45,024 nt of DNA, taken from positions 1 through 45,024 of the forward strand of contig JAAYKE010000063.1 in assembly GCA_012522575.1 (NCBI GenBank), written 5' to 3'. Position 1 is the first letter of the stretch. Each line of letters opens with the position of its first letter. The translations under genes were made by a program, and so were the position numbers. This stretch comes from Armatimonadota bacterium (GTDB lineage Bacteria; Armatimonadota; UBA5829). This document shows, in pieces, positions 35,323 through 43,297 of the stretch. The notes beneath the pieces were generated by a model, which saw only the letters and a program-made list of their open reading frames with translations, did not search any database and was not told the DNA's origin.

Positions 35323-36102
35323 ATGACGCACAAAATAGACGAATTAGTTGACGCTTTCGCCAACGCCAGAAGCGTATTTGTCTTTACCGGCGCAGGGGCG
35401 AGCAAGGAATCGGGTCTGCCTACTTTTCGCGAGATCGACGGCGAGTGGAATCAATACGACCCTATGACCTATGCCACCCTCGATGGATTTCTGAGCGAGC
35501 CGGTGCGGGTTTGGAATATGTACCGCCTCAGGCAGCGACAGATCGGCGATGCGCAGCCCAATGCCGCTCATATTGTCATCGCTCAGATGGAGAGCCGCTA
35601 CCCGCATTTTCTGCTGACCACACAAAACGTAGACGACCTCCACGAGCGTGCGGGTTCGCGAAAAATGGTGAAAATCCACGGGGATTGCTGGGGGATGCGA
35701 TGCATGCATTGCAGCGAGGTTTTCGACACGCGTGAGTTTTCGCTTCCCGATGAATTCACCTCCGAAACGCTGCCAAGATGTCCGCATTGTGAGGTATTGT
35801 GCCGGCCAAACATCGTATGGTTTGGGGAATTTGTGCCTGATGAAGCTATGTTCGCCTCTATCGAAAGAGCTTCGAGCTGCGATGTGATGCTGGTGGTGGG
35901 AACATCCGGCGAAGTATCGGGGGGATATGGTTTTGTTGAGCGGGCAAGTATGCACGGCGCGACTATCGTCGAAATCAACCCTACCGAAGGCATCCTTACC
36001 CAGCACGCCCACCTGTGGATACCGGAACCTGCCGGAGTCGCATTGCCTAAGTTATGGCAATCTCTTACGGGACTAGGCAGGAATTCACTTCCGCCTGCTT
36101 AA
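35323..36102 (+). CDS. NAD-dependent protein deacylase (Sir2/CobB type)
   Basis: This 259-residue sirtuin removes acyl groups from lysine with consumption of NAD. It has the NAD-binding FTGAGASKESGLPTFR (21-36), TQNVDDLHERAG near 100, catalytic His in KIHGD, two zinc cysteine pairs (CMHC and CPHC), and VWFGE. A complete zinc module and normal length mark it as an enzyme of the CobB class and not the NADase Sir2 of anti-phage systems. ATG 35323 is chosen because the predicted transcript starts there; TTG 35314 overlaps the -10 box and cannot be used. It is divergent from the resection operon. Confidence 0.93.
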   Translation: MTHKIDELVDAFANARSVFVFTGAGASKESGLPTFREIDGEWNQYDPMTYATLDGFLSEPVRVWNMYRLRQRQIGDAQPNAAHIVIAQMESRYPHFLLTTQNVDDLHERAGSRKMVKIHGDCWGMRCMHCSEVFDTREFSLPDEFTSETLPRCPHCEVLCRPNIVWFGEFVPDEAMFASIERASSCDVMLVVGTSGEVSGGYGFVERASMHGATIVEINPTEGILTQHAHLWIPEPAGVALPKLWQSLTGLGRNSLPPA

Positions 36103-36111
36103 TTCAATGGT

Positions 36112-37032
36112 ATGAGAAGCAGAAATATTACCCTACTTTTTGCCTTGCTGGTCGCTTTCGTCTTGATAGTGGCGGCGCAGGCAGACACAAAATCGAGTGG
36201 AGAACAAAAAATGGACACCGTCCGAGACCACCTGTGGCTATGGTGCCACGAAACGGGGGCCAACAATGGCCAGTACAGTTTGCCGAGAACCTCGCGAATG
36301 TCCCCTGCGGAAGCAGCATACTATCTGGATATTCCGAACGTGCTGATGATCGTTTACGGGGACAAGCCCGAGCCGCCGTTCGATCAACTCTCAATCGCAT
36401 TTCGACCCCTGAAAAACGTGGTTTGGTCAATTATTGGGGATAGTTCGTCGAAGCGCAACGATAAGGCGACGGATATCAGCGAAGTGACCCGCCTGGCCAA
36501 TAAATTCCCGAATATCACAGGCGGGATGATGGACGATTTCTTCCATCCTGCAAATGAAAAAGGGGAAATTGCGCGATATAGCGCCAGTGAAATAGCGGCA
36601 TTTCGCGATCAACTGCACAAGGCTGCGCATGGCCTGGATTTGTGGGTCGTGCTCTATTCTCATAATCTGGACCTGCCTGTGCAGGAACACATCAAAAACT
36701 GCGATGTGGTGACGTTTTGGACGTGGAATGCGGCGGATCTTGCGGACCTCGACAAGAATTTCGAGCGTCTGGAAAAGGCGGTTGGCTCCAAGCGCAAGAT
36801 ACTTGGTTGTTATATGTGGGACTTTGGAGCGGGCAAACCGATACCACTTGATACAATGAAGAAGCAGTGCGAAAGTGGTTTGAAATGGTTGAAGGAGGGT
36901 CGAATCGACGGTATGATCTTCCTGAGCAGCGTTATTTGTGATATGGAACTCGAGGCCGTCGAATGGACTCGAAAGTGGATTGCTGAGGTTGGAGACCAGC
37001 CGCTGGCAAGAAAAACGTCAGGCGGCAAATAG
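36112..37032 (+). CDS. Secreted protein of unknown function, TIM-barrel-like
   Basis: This 306-residue exported protein has a signal peptide (NITLLFALLVAFVLIVAAQA). The remainder alternates beta-strand and helix patterns such as VVWSIIGDSS, ITGGMMDDFF, LDLWVVLYSHN, DVVTFWTWNA and ILGCYMWDFGAG, as in TIM-barrel glycosidase-like proteins. Acidic residues at strand ends (MMDDFF, MWDF) are candidate catalytic residues. I do not recognise a named family. It starts 9 bases after the sirtuin stop, so it may be co-transcribed, and is followed by a DUF1080 gene, which hints at a role in sugar or glycan breakdown. Confidence 0.7.
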   Translation: MRSRNITLLFALLVAFVLIVAAQADTKSSGEQKMDTVRDHLWLWCHETGANNGQYSLPRTSRMSPAEAAYYLDIPNVLMIVYGDKPEPPFDQLSIAFRPLKNVVWSIIGDSSSKRNDKATDISEVTRLANKFPNITGGMMDDFFHPANEKGEIARYSASEIAAFRDQLHKAAHGLDLWVVLYSHNLDLPVQEHIKNCDVVTFWTWNAADLADLDKNFERLEKAVGSKRKILGCYMWDFGAGKPIPLDTMKKQCESGLKWLKEGRIDGMIFLSSVICDMELEAVEWTRKWIAEVGDQPLARKTSGGK

Positions 37033-37097
37033 CTGATGACGACGGTTTTGGCTACTCAATTATATAGTATGGTTATATAGAAATCAGGAGGCGTTTT

Positions 37098-37718
37098 GTG
37101 ACTGCAAAATCTTTATTCACCGGCAACGAATCCGTGCCTGCGGACGCTATCGTGCTTTTCGATGGCAAGGATCTTTCGCAATGGAAGCACGGCAATGGCG
37201 ATCCCGCCAGTTGGAAAATCGAGGACGGTTATACCGTAACTCAGAATGCCGACATTGTGACAAAGCAGGTATTTGGCGATTGTCAGCTTCACGTGGAGTT
37301 CTGGCTGCCTTTGATGGCGGACTCTTTTGGGCAGGCGCGATCTAACAGCGGCGTCTTTTTTATGGGTTTTACCTATGAAATACAGGTCTTGGACTCCTAC
37401 GGTCTGGATAGCAAAAACGATGACTGCGGTGCGCTGTATTCGGTAATACCGCCGCTGGTTAACGCGTGTCGACCGCCGGAGACGTGGCAGAGTTATGATG
37501 CAGTGTTCCGCGCGCCGCGCTTTGATGAGGCCGGAAACAAGATCGCCAATGCGCGAGTTACCGTATTTCATAACGGCGTGCTGATCCACGACGATGTGGA
37601 GATTCCGCATCCTACTCCGGATCATAACGCGCCCGATCCCAAAGAACCGGGCCCCATTCAACTGCAATATCACGGCAATGACGTCCGATTCCGCAACGTG
37701 TGGGTGCGCCCTTTGTAA
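37098..37718 (+). CDS. 3-keto-disaccharide hydrolase domain protein (DUF1080)
   Basis: This 206-residue protein has a concanavalin-like DUF1080 domain. IVLFDGKDLSQWKHGNGDPA (residues 15-34), SNSGVFFMGFTYEIQVLDSY and PGPIQLQYHGNDVRFRNVWV are strong matches to the family. Members hydrolyse 3-keto-glycosides or bind glycans. No signal peptide is present, unlike many relatives, so it may be cytoplasmic. The start is GTG 37098 with AGGAGG 7 bases upstream. Gfo/Idh/MocA oxidoreductases, one of which lies at 7180-8501, make such keto-sugars. A direct link between the two is not shown. Confidence 0.88.
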   Translation: MTAKSLFTGNESVPADAIVLFDGKDLSQWKHGNGDPASWKIEDGYTVTQNADIVTKQVFGDCQLHVEFWLPLMADSFGQARSNSGVFFMGFTYEIQVLDSYGLDSKNDDCGALYSVIPPLVNACRPPETWQSYDAVFRAPRFDEAGNKIANARVTVFHNGVLIHDDVEIPHPTPDHNAPDPKEPGPIQLQYHGNDVRFRNVWVRPL

Positions 37719-38030
37719 ATTGATATCCGTCTGGTTCGGGTCGGCGCATTCGATCCGGACCAGATTTGCAATGCATTTTTTCACCTCAGCGGTAACGCAT
37801 TGCATTTTCGCGCGTCAATACTTGAAGTGTGAATCAATCTGGCAGGGTTGTACATAATACATCGTCGCGTGTATCCCGCCCGCATATTGCGGCACTTTGG
37901 CTATATCTGAAAAGCCATTTTCAAGCAAAGGATAACCGCGATTAGATGAAGAAGTATAATCGTGGCCGGATTGTTTTTTGCATTTAGCCGTCCACAATTA
38001 TTGCTACCAGCATGAAAATGGTGAATACTG
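37719..38030. other. Intergenic region between DUF1080 and barrel-like genes
   Basis: This stretch of 312 bases holds the hairpin at 37730-37764 and nothing else that I can support. A minus-strand frame (37815-37997) encodes a peptide containing RGYPLLENGFSDIAKVPQYA, which might be a relic of a gene, but it has no clear start signal and no recognisable family. Confidence 0.4.
37730..37764 (+). terminator. Hairpin terminator after the DUF1080 gene
   Basis: A 13-bp stem (37730-37742 with 37752-37764, two G-U pairs) encloses a 9-base loop and is followed within 10 bases by a run of six T. It lies 12 bases after the stop codon. Confidence 0.6.
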
Positions 38031-38945
38031 TTGAAAGTTCTTCTTGTGATATTTCTGTTTGCCTGCCTGATGCTGCCGTGCTTTGGCGATGCTCAGCCGG
38101 AAAGCGCTCCCGCACCGGCAGCAACCGAATCCGAATCCGTAACAAAGACTACTCCTGAGGCAACTGAGGCAACTGAGGCAAAAAAAGACGCTCCTGCAAA
38201 AGCGCCCGCGGCCAAGGCCGACGCGCCCGCAAAGAATGCGACCACAAACAAAACCGCAACGAGCGCGGCTCAGCGCAAGCCGGCTAAATCTTTGCGCACC
38301 GAGGCTGAATTGACCGGGTTTACATCGGAGACGTCCGATCGACTAGGTGGAAGAATCAGCCTCGTCAACACCACTAAAGAACGGCAGTGGTGGATAAAAA
38401 CCGGATATAACAAAACGTTGTCGCGAACCTATGGTCAAACCAGCACCTACGAAACGAATATCGGCAGGTTCAACCTCGACTGCGAATATCGTAAGAAGAA
38501 CGAAAACTCCTATCATTTCGTGTCTGCAATAGTGAACCACAGGACGCGCAAGCCGCATTCACCCAGCTATTATGACAGCTCCGGCTACCAGATGATGTCG
38601 GCGGGTTATGGGCGCAGGGTTCTTCGCGGAACCGATCTGGAGCTTGCGGTCGCACACATCCAGCAACAGCGAAATGAAACCGAAAGCAGGCTCGCGCCGG
38701 TCCTTACGCTGCGAATAGCCACGCCTGTTTCATCGGCGATAAGTTTCGACTGCGATGCGCACCTTGTGCAGCCCGGCAGCAGTGATTATCTGCTGGATTC
38801 GAGATTGAATCTGACTTACAAATTGACACCTGCGCTGCGCTTGCGGATGACTTATCTGCTAAATAACATCCTAGGCACAGCCATGACAACAAGAACCCCT
38901 GAGTGGGACAAATCGCTGAGGCTTTCTCTGGTATTTGCTAACTGA
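38031..38945 (+). CDS. Exported barrel-like protein with Ala/Pro/Lys-rich linker (DUF481-like)
   Basis: This 304-residue exported protein has a signal peptide (MKVLLVIFLFACLMLPCFG) and then a low-complexity linker rich in Ala, Pro, Lys, Thr and Glu (about residues 22-85). The remainder has amphipathic beta-strands (GGRISLVNTTKERQWWIKTG, RFNLDCEYRKK, YQMMSAGYGRRVL, LRLRMTYLLNN, LRLSLVF) typical of the small DUF481/YdiY-type outer-membrane barrels. It probably anchors in the outer membrane, with the linker in the periplasm. It starts with TTG and has a weak ribosome site. No partner is evident; the family call is tentative. Confidence 0.65.
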   Translation: MKVLLVIFLFACLMLPCFGDAQPESAPAPAATESESVTKTTPEATEATEAKKDAPAKAPAAKADAPAKNATTNKTATSAAQRKPAKSLRTEAELTGFTSETSDRLGGRISLVNTTKERQWWIKTGYNKTLSRTYGQTSTYETNIGRFNLDCEYRKKNENSYHFVSAIVNHRTRKPHSPSYYDSSGYQMMSAGYGRRVLRGTDLELAVAHIQQQRNETESRLAPVLTLRIATPVSSAISFDCDAHLVQPGSSDYLLDSRLNLTYKLTPALRLRMTYLLNNILGTAMTTRTPEWDKSLRLSLVFAN

Positions 38946-38970
38946 CAGGTAACAGCGAATGATGAGGTCT

Positions 38971-39008
38971 AGAGGTTAGAGGTTAGAGGTTAGAGGTTAG
39001 AGGTTAGA
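38971..39008. repeat. Tandem 7-bp repeat AGAGGTT
   Basis: Five perfect head-to-tail copies of AGAGGTT (38971-39005) plus a partial sixth. A degenerate copy (GAGGTCT) precedes them. The array sits 25 bases downstream of the barrel-like gene stop and 37 bases upstream of the MITE-like element. Such short repeats expand and contract by replication slippage. Confidence 0.9.
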
Positions 39009-39045
39009 TGAGTTATTGAGAGGGTTATGCGTAGCCTCCAATTTT

Positions 39046-39164
39046 TGTCATTCCGAGGCGAATGCCGAGGAATCTGCTTTTTCCCTTCCCATTTCTGGGT
39101 TTCGCTTCTTTCGAGCTTTCGCGATTTACTGAAAATCAGATTTCTCACTTCGTTCGAAATGACA
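39046..39164. mobile_element. Small MITE-like element with terminal inverted repeats
   Basis: The ends are related inverted repeats. The left end (39046-39076) begins TGTCATTCCGAGGCGAATGC and the right end (39137-39164) ends CACTTCGTTCGAAATGACA. The outermost bases are TGTCATT and AATGACA. The element is about 119 bases and encodes no transposase. It matches a widespread group of short repeats seen in many bacterial genomes, which commonly give false peptide translations containing RHSPRNDK-like strings on one strand. The rest of the gap between 38946 and 39304 holds only the tandem repeat and the terminator. Confidence 0.75.
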
Positions 39165-39240
39165 TAGTTTGTGTGGCTGGGACAGAAGCCAGTCACCACA
39201 ATCACTCGCTCTGAAGTTGTCGCCGTTATTATATAAAGCA

Positions 39241-39274
39241 AAGCCGGGAGACGCAGTTTCGCACATCCCGGCTT
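39241..39274 (-). terminator. Terminator after the sugar isomerase/epimerase gene
   Basis: The 9-bp perfect stem AAGCCGGGA (39241-39249) / TCCCGGCTT (39266-39274) with a 16-base loop is followed on the minus strand by TTGCTTTATAT. It lies 31 bases after the stop of the minus-strand gene ending at 39305. Confidence 0.7.
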
Positions 39275-39304
39275 GTCTTCATTTCAATATTTGCAGCCAG
39301 TCGA

Positions 39305-40228
39305 TTAAATCATCGCCCAGGCTTTGTTTAGCGCTCGCTTCGCATTCGCTATCACCAGTTCGGACTTTTCTCCATAGGCGGCAATCGGCTTTACTTCGAA
39401 GCTGAGCGGTTTTGGCGTTACGCCGTCAAAGTATTCGATTCTGAAGAGCGCCTCCAAAAACTCGGCAAGCTCGATCACGCCATTTTCTCCGCCTTCGACG
39501 CCAAATCTTGGATGTTCATCTCCATAGGCAGGGTGGTCAGGGTCATTTATGACGCAGTTGCCAATGTGGACATGGGCGAGGACGTCGCGCGCCTGATACA
39601 GCATTTTCCAGGGAGTTTCATTCAGCATCGGCATGTGGCTGAGATCCAGCATCAGCCCGAAATTGGGATAGTACGATCGAATTGCTTCGGCGAAATCGAC
39701 CGCGTATTCTGTGGGGCCAAGGATCGTATTTTTGCCGCAATCTAGTTGATCGAACGTTTCCAGGGCAATAGGCATGTCGCCTTTTTCGGCCGCATAGTCG
39801 CATATCTCCAGCACGGACTCAAACAGCAACTGCATACCCTCTTCGCGCCCGGCAGTTCCGGGGTCTTTTCCGCTCAGAAAAGCCAGTCCCGAGGCGCCAA
39901 TTTCATAAGCTTCATCGACGCCGCTCTTGATCTGGTCAACTGCCTTTTTGCGACCGTCTTCGTCCGGGTCGTTGAGGTTGAGTTTCTGGGTGAGCAGGGT
40001 TGGCTGCGCGCCAAAGGCCGACTTCATACCCGATTGTCTGATCATCTGGGCGGCCTGTTTTCGGATTTCCGGGTCTTTTATCCAGGTCACCTCGACAAGA
40101 GTAAAGTAGTCATCTTCGCAGATTTTCTGAAGCGTCTCCAGCACCGGCCCCTCTCCTCTGGTGACCTCAGGATAGGCCATAAAGTGGATAAGACCTACGT
40201 CAGCATACTTGTAGATAGATTCTTGCAT
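39305..40228 (-). CDS. Sugar phosphate isomerase/epimerase family protein (TIM barrel)
   Basis: This 307-residue protein resembles xylose-isomerase-like TIM barrels, which bind a divalent metal and isomerise or epimerise sugars. Candidate metal-binding residues lie at the usual strand ends: Glu in PIALETFDQ, Asp and His in GLMLDLSHMPML, His in LAHVHIGNC, and Glu in LSFEVKPIAA. It is cytoplasmic, with no signal peptide. The start is ATG 40228, with GGAGA just upstream. It sits 96 bases downstream of the GH78-like gene in the same direction, which suggests the two act on the same sugar-containing compound. The substrate is unknown. Confidence 0.85.
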   Translation of the reverse strand: MQESIYKYADVGLIHFMAYPEVTRGEGPVLETLQKICEDDYFTLVEVTWIKDPEIRKQAAQMIRQSGMKSAFGAQPTLLTQKLNLNDPDEDGRKKAVDQIKSGVDEAYEIGASGLAFLSGKDPGTAGREEGMQLLFESVLEICDYAAEKGDMPIALETFDQLDCGKNTILGPTEYAVDFAEAIRSYYPNFGLMLDLSHMPMLNETPWKMLYQARDVLAHVHIGNCVINDPDHPAYGDEHPRFGVEGGENGVIELAEFLEALFRIEYFDGVTPKPLSFEVKPIAAYGEKSELVIANAKRALNKAWAMI

Positions 40229-40324
40229 TTGGCATCTCCGAGTATTAAGCGTGCGTTTGTTGTTCTGCCAATAGCATAGACCCGACGCGGATTGTTGTCA
40301 ACTCGACTGGCCAGATGACGGTAT

Positions 40325-42508
40325 TCAGCCTTCGCGGATCTCGTAGCGTACGTGGTTGGAGATCGGATTTCTGACCCATATATATGAGCTGCGCTGATCA
40401 CACCGGGTTTGTTGCTGATAGTCCGCAGGCGGGCGGGATTCCTGAGTTTGCAGCCAGTCGAGATATGGGTCGCGCTCGGTGTTATCTCGCCAGATCGTCG
40501 TTCCCCACCCATAGGTTTTGCGGGCGCGACGCGCGGGAGTCTCAGGGGTGAGGTCTATTTCATCTATCAAAGGCTTTTCGAAGCGATGTATTGGCAAGGC
40601 CACCGAGAAATCGCCGAGATACTCAACCTCGATGCTGAACACACCGTCTTCCATGCGCCATACGACGTCGACCTTGCCGACAATGGTTTCTACGCTGCCC
40701 TTAGCCCATTGCAGGCTTCCCGGTCGCGGCTGTATAATAACCTCCCCTTTGCCGGGCAACGCGGGTTTGACGCCGAGTATTTCCGCAGAGAGAAAGTAGA
40801 CCGGCAGGCAGTCCGCGCCGATGCCGGGATCATCTTCCGACAAAGACGTGCTCCACCACGAATGAGCGCCCGTCTGTTGGGTGTTTTTCCAGTGTGTTCG
40901 AAGCAGTTCCAAAGCCTCATCCACTTTGTCCTGTTCGACAAGCTCCTGCAGCGCATACAACCCATAATCGGTTTGCGAAGGCTTCGGGCAGTTTTTGGCC
41001 AGATTGTGCCATTCCATAGCATCATCTACTCTTGACAGGGCCTTTGCCAGCCGGGACGCATCCCCCAAAGCACGGCTCAGGTTGTGATGCGGCTTTTGGC
41101 TTTGAATCTGCCTGATATAAGACTGTATCGCGCCATAATACTGCCCGACAAAGCCCAGATCGGACGTATACAGCAGATAGTCGTGCATCATAGACAGCCA
41201 AATCGGGTCACTCGGCGAGTCATCAATGATGTTGGCCAGCGTACCGGCTGCCAGAGCAAAATCAAAGAAGCAGTAATAATTTGCCAAAGCCTGAATACGG
41301 GCCGATGCGGGATGGCAAATGCGACCGGCAAAGAGGTCCGGCTCATAGGTCTCCTGCATATACAAGCTGAGAATATGCACGCCGTCTTGCCACAGATCGT
41401 TGACGGTTTTGTCTGAGCACTCAAATGACGATTTCTGCTCAACAGGGTAGCCGATGCTGCACGCAAAAGCGAACTCTATAGAGATTGGTTCGTTAAGGTT
41501 TCGGATGGATAGTTGAACATACCTGAACACGCGGCGACCGTAAGTCTGCCGGCTTTGTCGTCCTCCGTGAAGCTGCAGCCTGTCGGCCTGGTTGATTCCT
41601 CCTCGTGTTGGATCGACTTTTCCGGCAGCATCCAGCGTCTCATCGTATCCTATATCTATAACAGCCGTGCCTGCGCTGCGTATTTTCAGGCCAAAGTGAC
41701 CTACTGTCAGGCTGCCGAAGTCCAGAATAATAAAACAGTCATCTCCTTGTGCGGCGATGGCGGCGTCCCCGGATTGCGTCAGCATTTCCCCGACATATTT
41801 GATGCGGCCTGAGTCCCGGCGCAGCGGTTCGGCGGCTATTTTGTATGCAATGTCTTCAAATTGATTGTCCGTTGCGGTGATTGTCCCATAGCCTGATATG
41901 ACCTGCGGAAATATTTTATGTTCTTTGAGGGGCGGAATCTCCCGCGGTTTTATGCTTTGAAGCGAGTTGCTGCCTTGTTCGGAGATTATGGCGGGTGGTT
42001 CCCATTCGCTGTCGTCAAAGCCGACCACGTTCCAACCGACCGGCCTTTTGCGCGAATCATAGACCTCCTGATAGCCAATATCGCCGCCCAGGCGCGCCGA
42101 ATTAAAGTCCCAATCGCAGCCGGCTCGCAAACGCCACGATTTGTCGGTGACGATGGTGTGTTCCCTGCCATCGACATCCTGCGTTAGTTTAAGAATAAAT
42201 CCGTTAGAGTTGTTGTTTTGAGCTTGATTTGTATTGGCGTGGCAGATGGCGGCGATCACATTTTTGCCGGGCCTTATGATGTGGCTGACATCGTGGGTGT
42301 TGTAATATTGTCCGTCAGTCCCGCAGGATCTGTCGGAGCCTCGACCGACACAACGGCCATTGACATACAGCGCATATTCTGAGGTGCAGCAAACGCTCAC
42401 TTCGGCATCCGCAACGCCCATAGACCGGAACTCCCGCCTGGCGTAGATATAGCAATTGGGCGTATCGAGTAGAGATTCGACCCAAATCCATTTAGCTAGC
42501 CTGAACAT
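40325..42508 (-). CDS. GH78-like alpha-L-rhamnosidase family protein, catalytic motif not conserved
   Basis: This 727-residue protein has the layout of bacterial alpha-L-rhamnosidases. N-terminal beta-sandwich domains carry EYALYVNGRCVGRGS and YYNTHDVSHIIRPGKNVIAA (about 45-90). A middle beta domain precedes an alpha/alpha-barrel with the segment VNDLWQDGVHILSLYMQETY near 365, and a C-terminal beta domain contains GEVIIQPRPGSLQWAKGSVE. The catalytic signature of GH78 (D-C-P-x-R-[DE] followed by GWTGD) is missing: the equivalent segment reads DLFAGRICHPASARIQALAN. There is no signal peptide. It may be inactive, act on another linkage, or use different residues. It is transcribed with the sugar isomerase gene downstream. 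Confidence 0.78.
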   Translation of the reverse strand: MFRLAKWIWVESLLDTPNCYIYARREFRSMGVADAEVSVCCTSEYALYVNGRCVGRGSDRSCGTDGQYYNTHDVSHIIRPGKNVIAAICHANTNQAQNNNSNGFILKLTQDVDGREHTIVTDKSWRLRAGCDWDFNSARLGGDIGYQEVYDSRKRPVGWNVVGFDDSEWEPPAIISEQGSNSLQSIKPREIPPLKEHKIFPQVISGYGTITATDNQFEDIAYKIAAEPLRRDSGRIKYVGEMLTQSGDAAIAAQGDDCFIILDFGSLTVGHFGLKIRSAGTAVIDIGYDETLDAAGKVDPTRGGINQADRLQLHGGRQSRQTYGRRVFRYVQLSIRNLNEPISIEFAFACSIGYPVEQKSSFECSDKTVNDLWQDGVHILSLYMQETYEPDLFAGRICHPASARIQALANYYCFFDFALAAGTLANIIDDSPSDPIWLSMMHDYLLYTSDLGFVGQYYGAIQSYIRQIQSQKPHHNLSRALGDASRLAKALSRVDDAMEWHNLAKNCPKPSQTDYGLYALQELVEQDKVDEALELLRTHWKNTQQTGAHSWWSTSLSEDDPGIGADCLPVYFLSAEILGVKPALPGKGEVIIQPRPGSLQWAKGSVETIVGKVDVVWRMEDGVFSIEVEYLGDFSVALPIHRFEKPLIDEIDLTPETPARRARKTYGWGTTIWRDNTERDPYLDWLQTQESRPPADYQQQTRCDQRSSYIWVRNPISNHVRYEIREG

Positions 42509-42538
42509 TTAAGATCACCGATGCCCTGTGTTTAGGGT

Positions 42539-43042
42539 TTATTTGGATAGAAACCTGTTCAAATGCACCTTATCCTGAGGCAGGACAGGCTCGTGCGGGC
42601 CGGGATAGCGTGCTCCATAGCCAATAGCGGTAGCCGCTACGGGCGCAATGTGGTCGGGCAACTCAAGGGCACAGTGCACAGGGCCGTTGGGGTCTTCCTC
42701 GCGCATCATCACCCAGCACGTGCCCAGCCCCATATCAGTTGCCTGAATCAGCATATTTTGCATAAAAGCCGCGCCATCCTCTATCCAGAGGTCCTGCTGC
42801 GTGCGATCCACACAGACTACGAGCACAACCGGCACACGCGCCAGCAGCTTTGACCATTTATGCACGACGGCCAGCTTATCTTTGACGCACTGATCACGGA
42901 CGACTACCACATGCCAGGGATACGCGGCGTGACCTGAAGGCGCGCAAAAGCCGGCTTTTAGAACTTCCTCGATCTGCTCATCGGTGACCGGCTGATCCCG
43001 ATAGAACCTCACGCTTCTTCTGTTTTTAATCGCTTCGAGCAT
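42539..43042 (-). CDS. Nitroreductase family protein
   Basis: This 167-residue FMN-dependent oxidoreductase has the typical start LEAIKNRRSVRFYRDQPV with the FMN-phosphate-binding RRSVR, then FCAPSGHAAYPWHVVVV, and MGLGTCWVMM and AIGYG near the C-terminus. Such enzymes reduce nitroaromatics, quinones or flavins using NAD(P)H. ATG 43042 is preferred because GGAGG lies 9 bases upstream; TTG 43048 is too close to it. It lies 30 bases upstream of the GH78-like gene in the same direction and is divergent from the DUF6807 gene. Confidence 0.92.
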   Translation of the reverse strand: MLEAIKNRRSVRFYRDQPVTDEQIEEVLKAGFCAPSGHAAYPWHVVVVRDQCVKDKLAVVHKWSKLLARVPVVLVVCVDRTQQDLWIEDGAAFMQNMLIQATDMGLGTCWVMMREEDPNGPVHCALELPDHIAPVAATAIGYGARYPGPHEPVLPQDKVHLNRFLSK

Positions 43043-43297
43043 CGTCAATCACCTCCGGCAAACGTTTAATGTGTGTCCCGCCCATCCCGGCCAAGGCGTA
43101 GCTCTGGCTCGCACATAACCCGAACATATCATATACTTGTATGCGGAGATGCGCTTTTCCTGCGGCAGGCGCAACCTGATACAGCGCGGCAGGGGCGGAC
43201 GGAGAAGGAAAACGACAACCCATCGACCAATATGGAACGCAGTGCGTCTCTATCGTCGTCTAGTATAAATAGCACCGTTTTAATTGTGGAGGTAACT

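Noticed and set aside
32163-36102. HerA-Sir2 anti-phage defence system
   Set aside because: The sirtuin has the full zinc module and deacylase motifs and lies on the other strand, and HerA is in an operon with NurA, Mre11 and Rad50. The defence-type Sir2 effectors are different proteins. Kept only as a weak regulatory idea.
37815-37997. A 60-codon minus-strand frame between DUF1080 and the barrel-like gene
   Set aside because: No ribosome site, promoter or family match. Possibly a relic, but not supportable.
38971-39008. CRISPR-like array
   Set aside because: The repeat unit is 7 bases with no spacers, so it is a simple tandem repeat. No cas gene is present.
38990-39241. An 83-codon minus-strand frame containing SNEVRNLIFSK and RHSPRNDKN
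   Set aside because: It translates the MITE-like element. Such peptides are well-known false calls from this kind of repeat.
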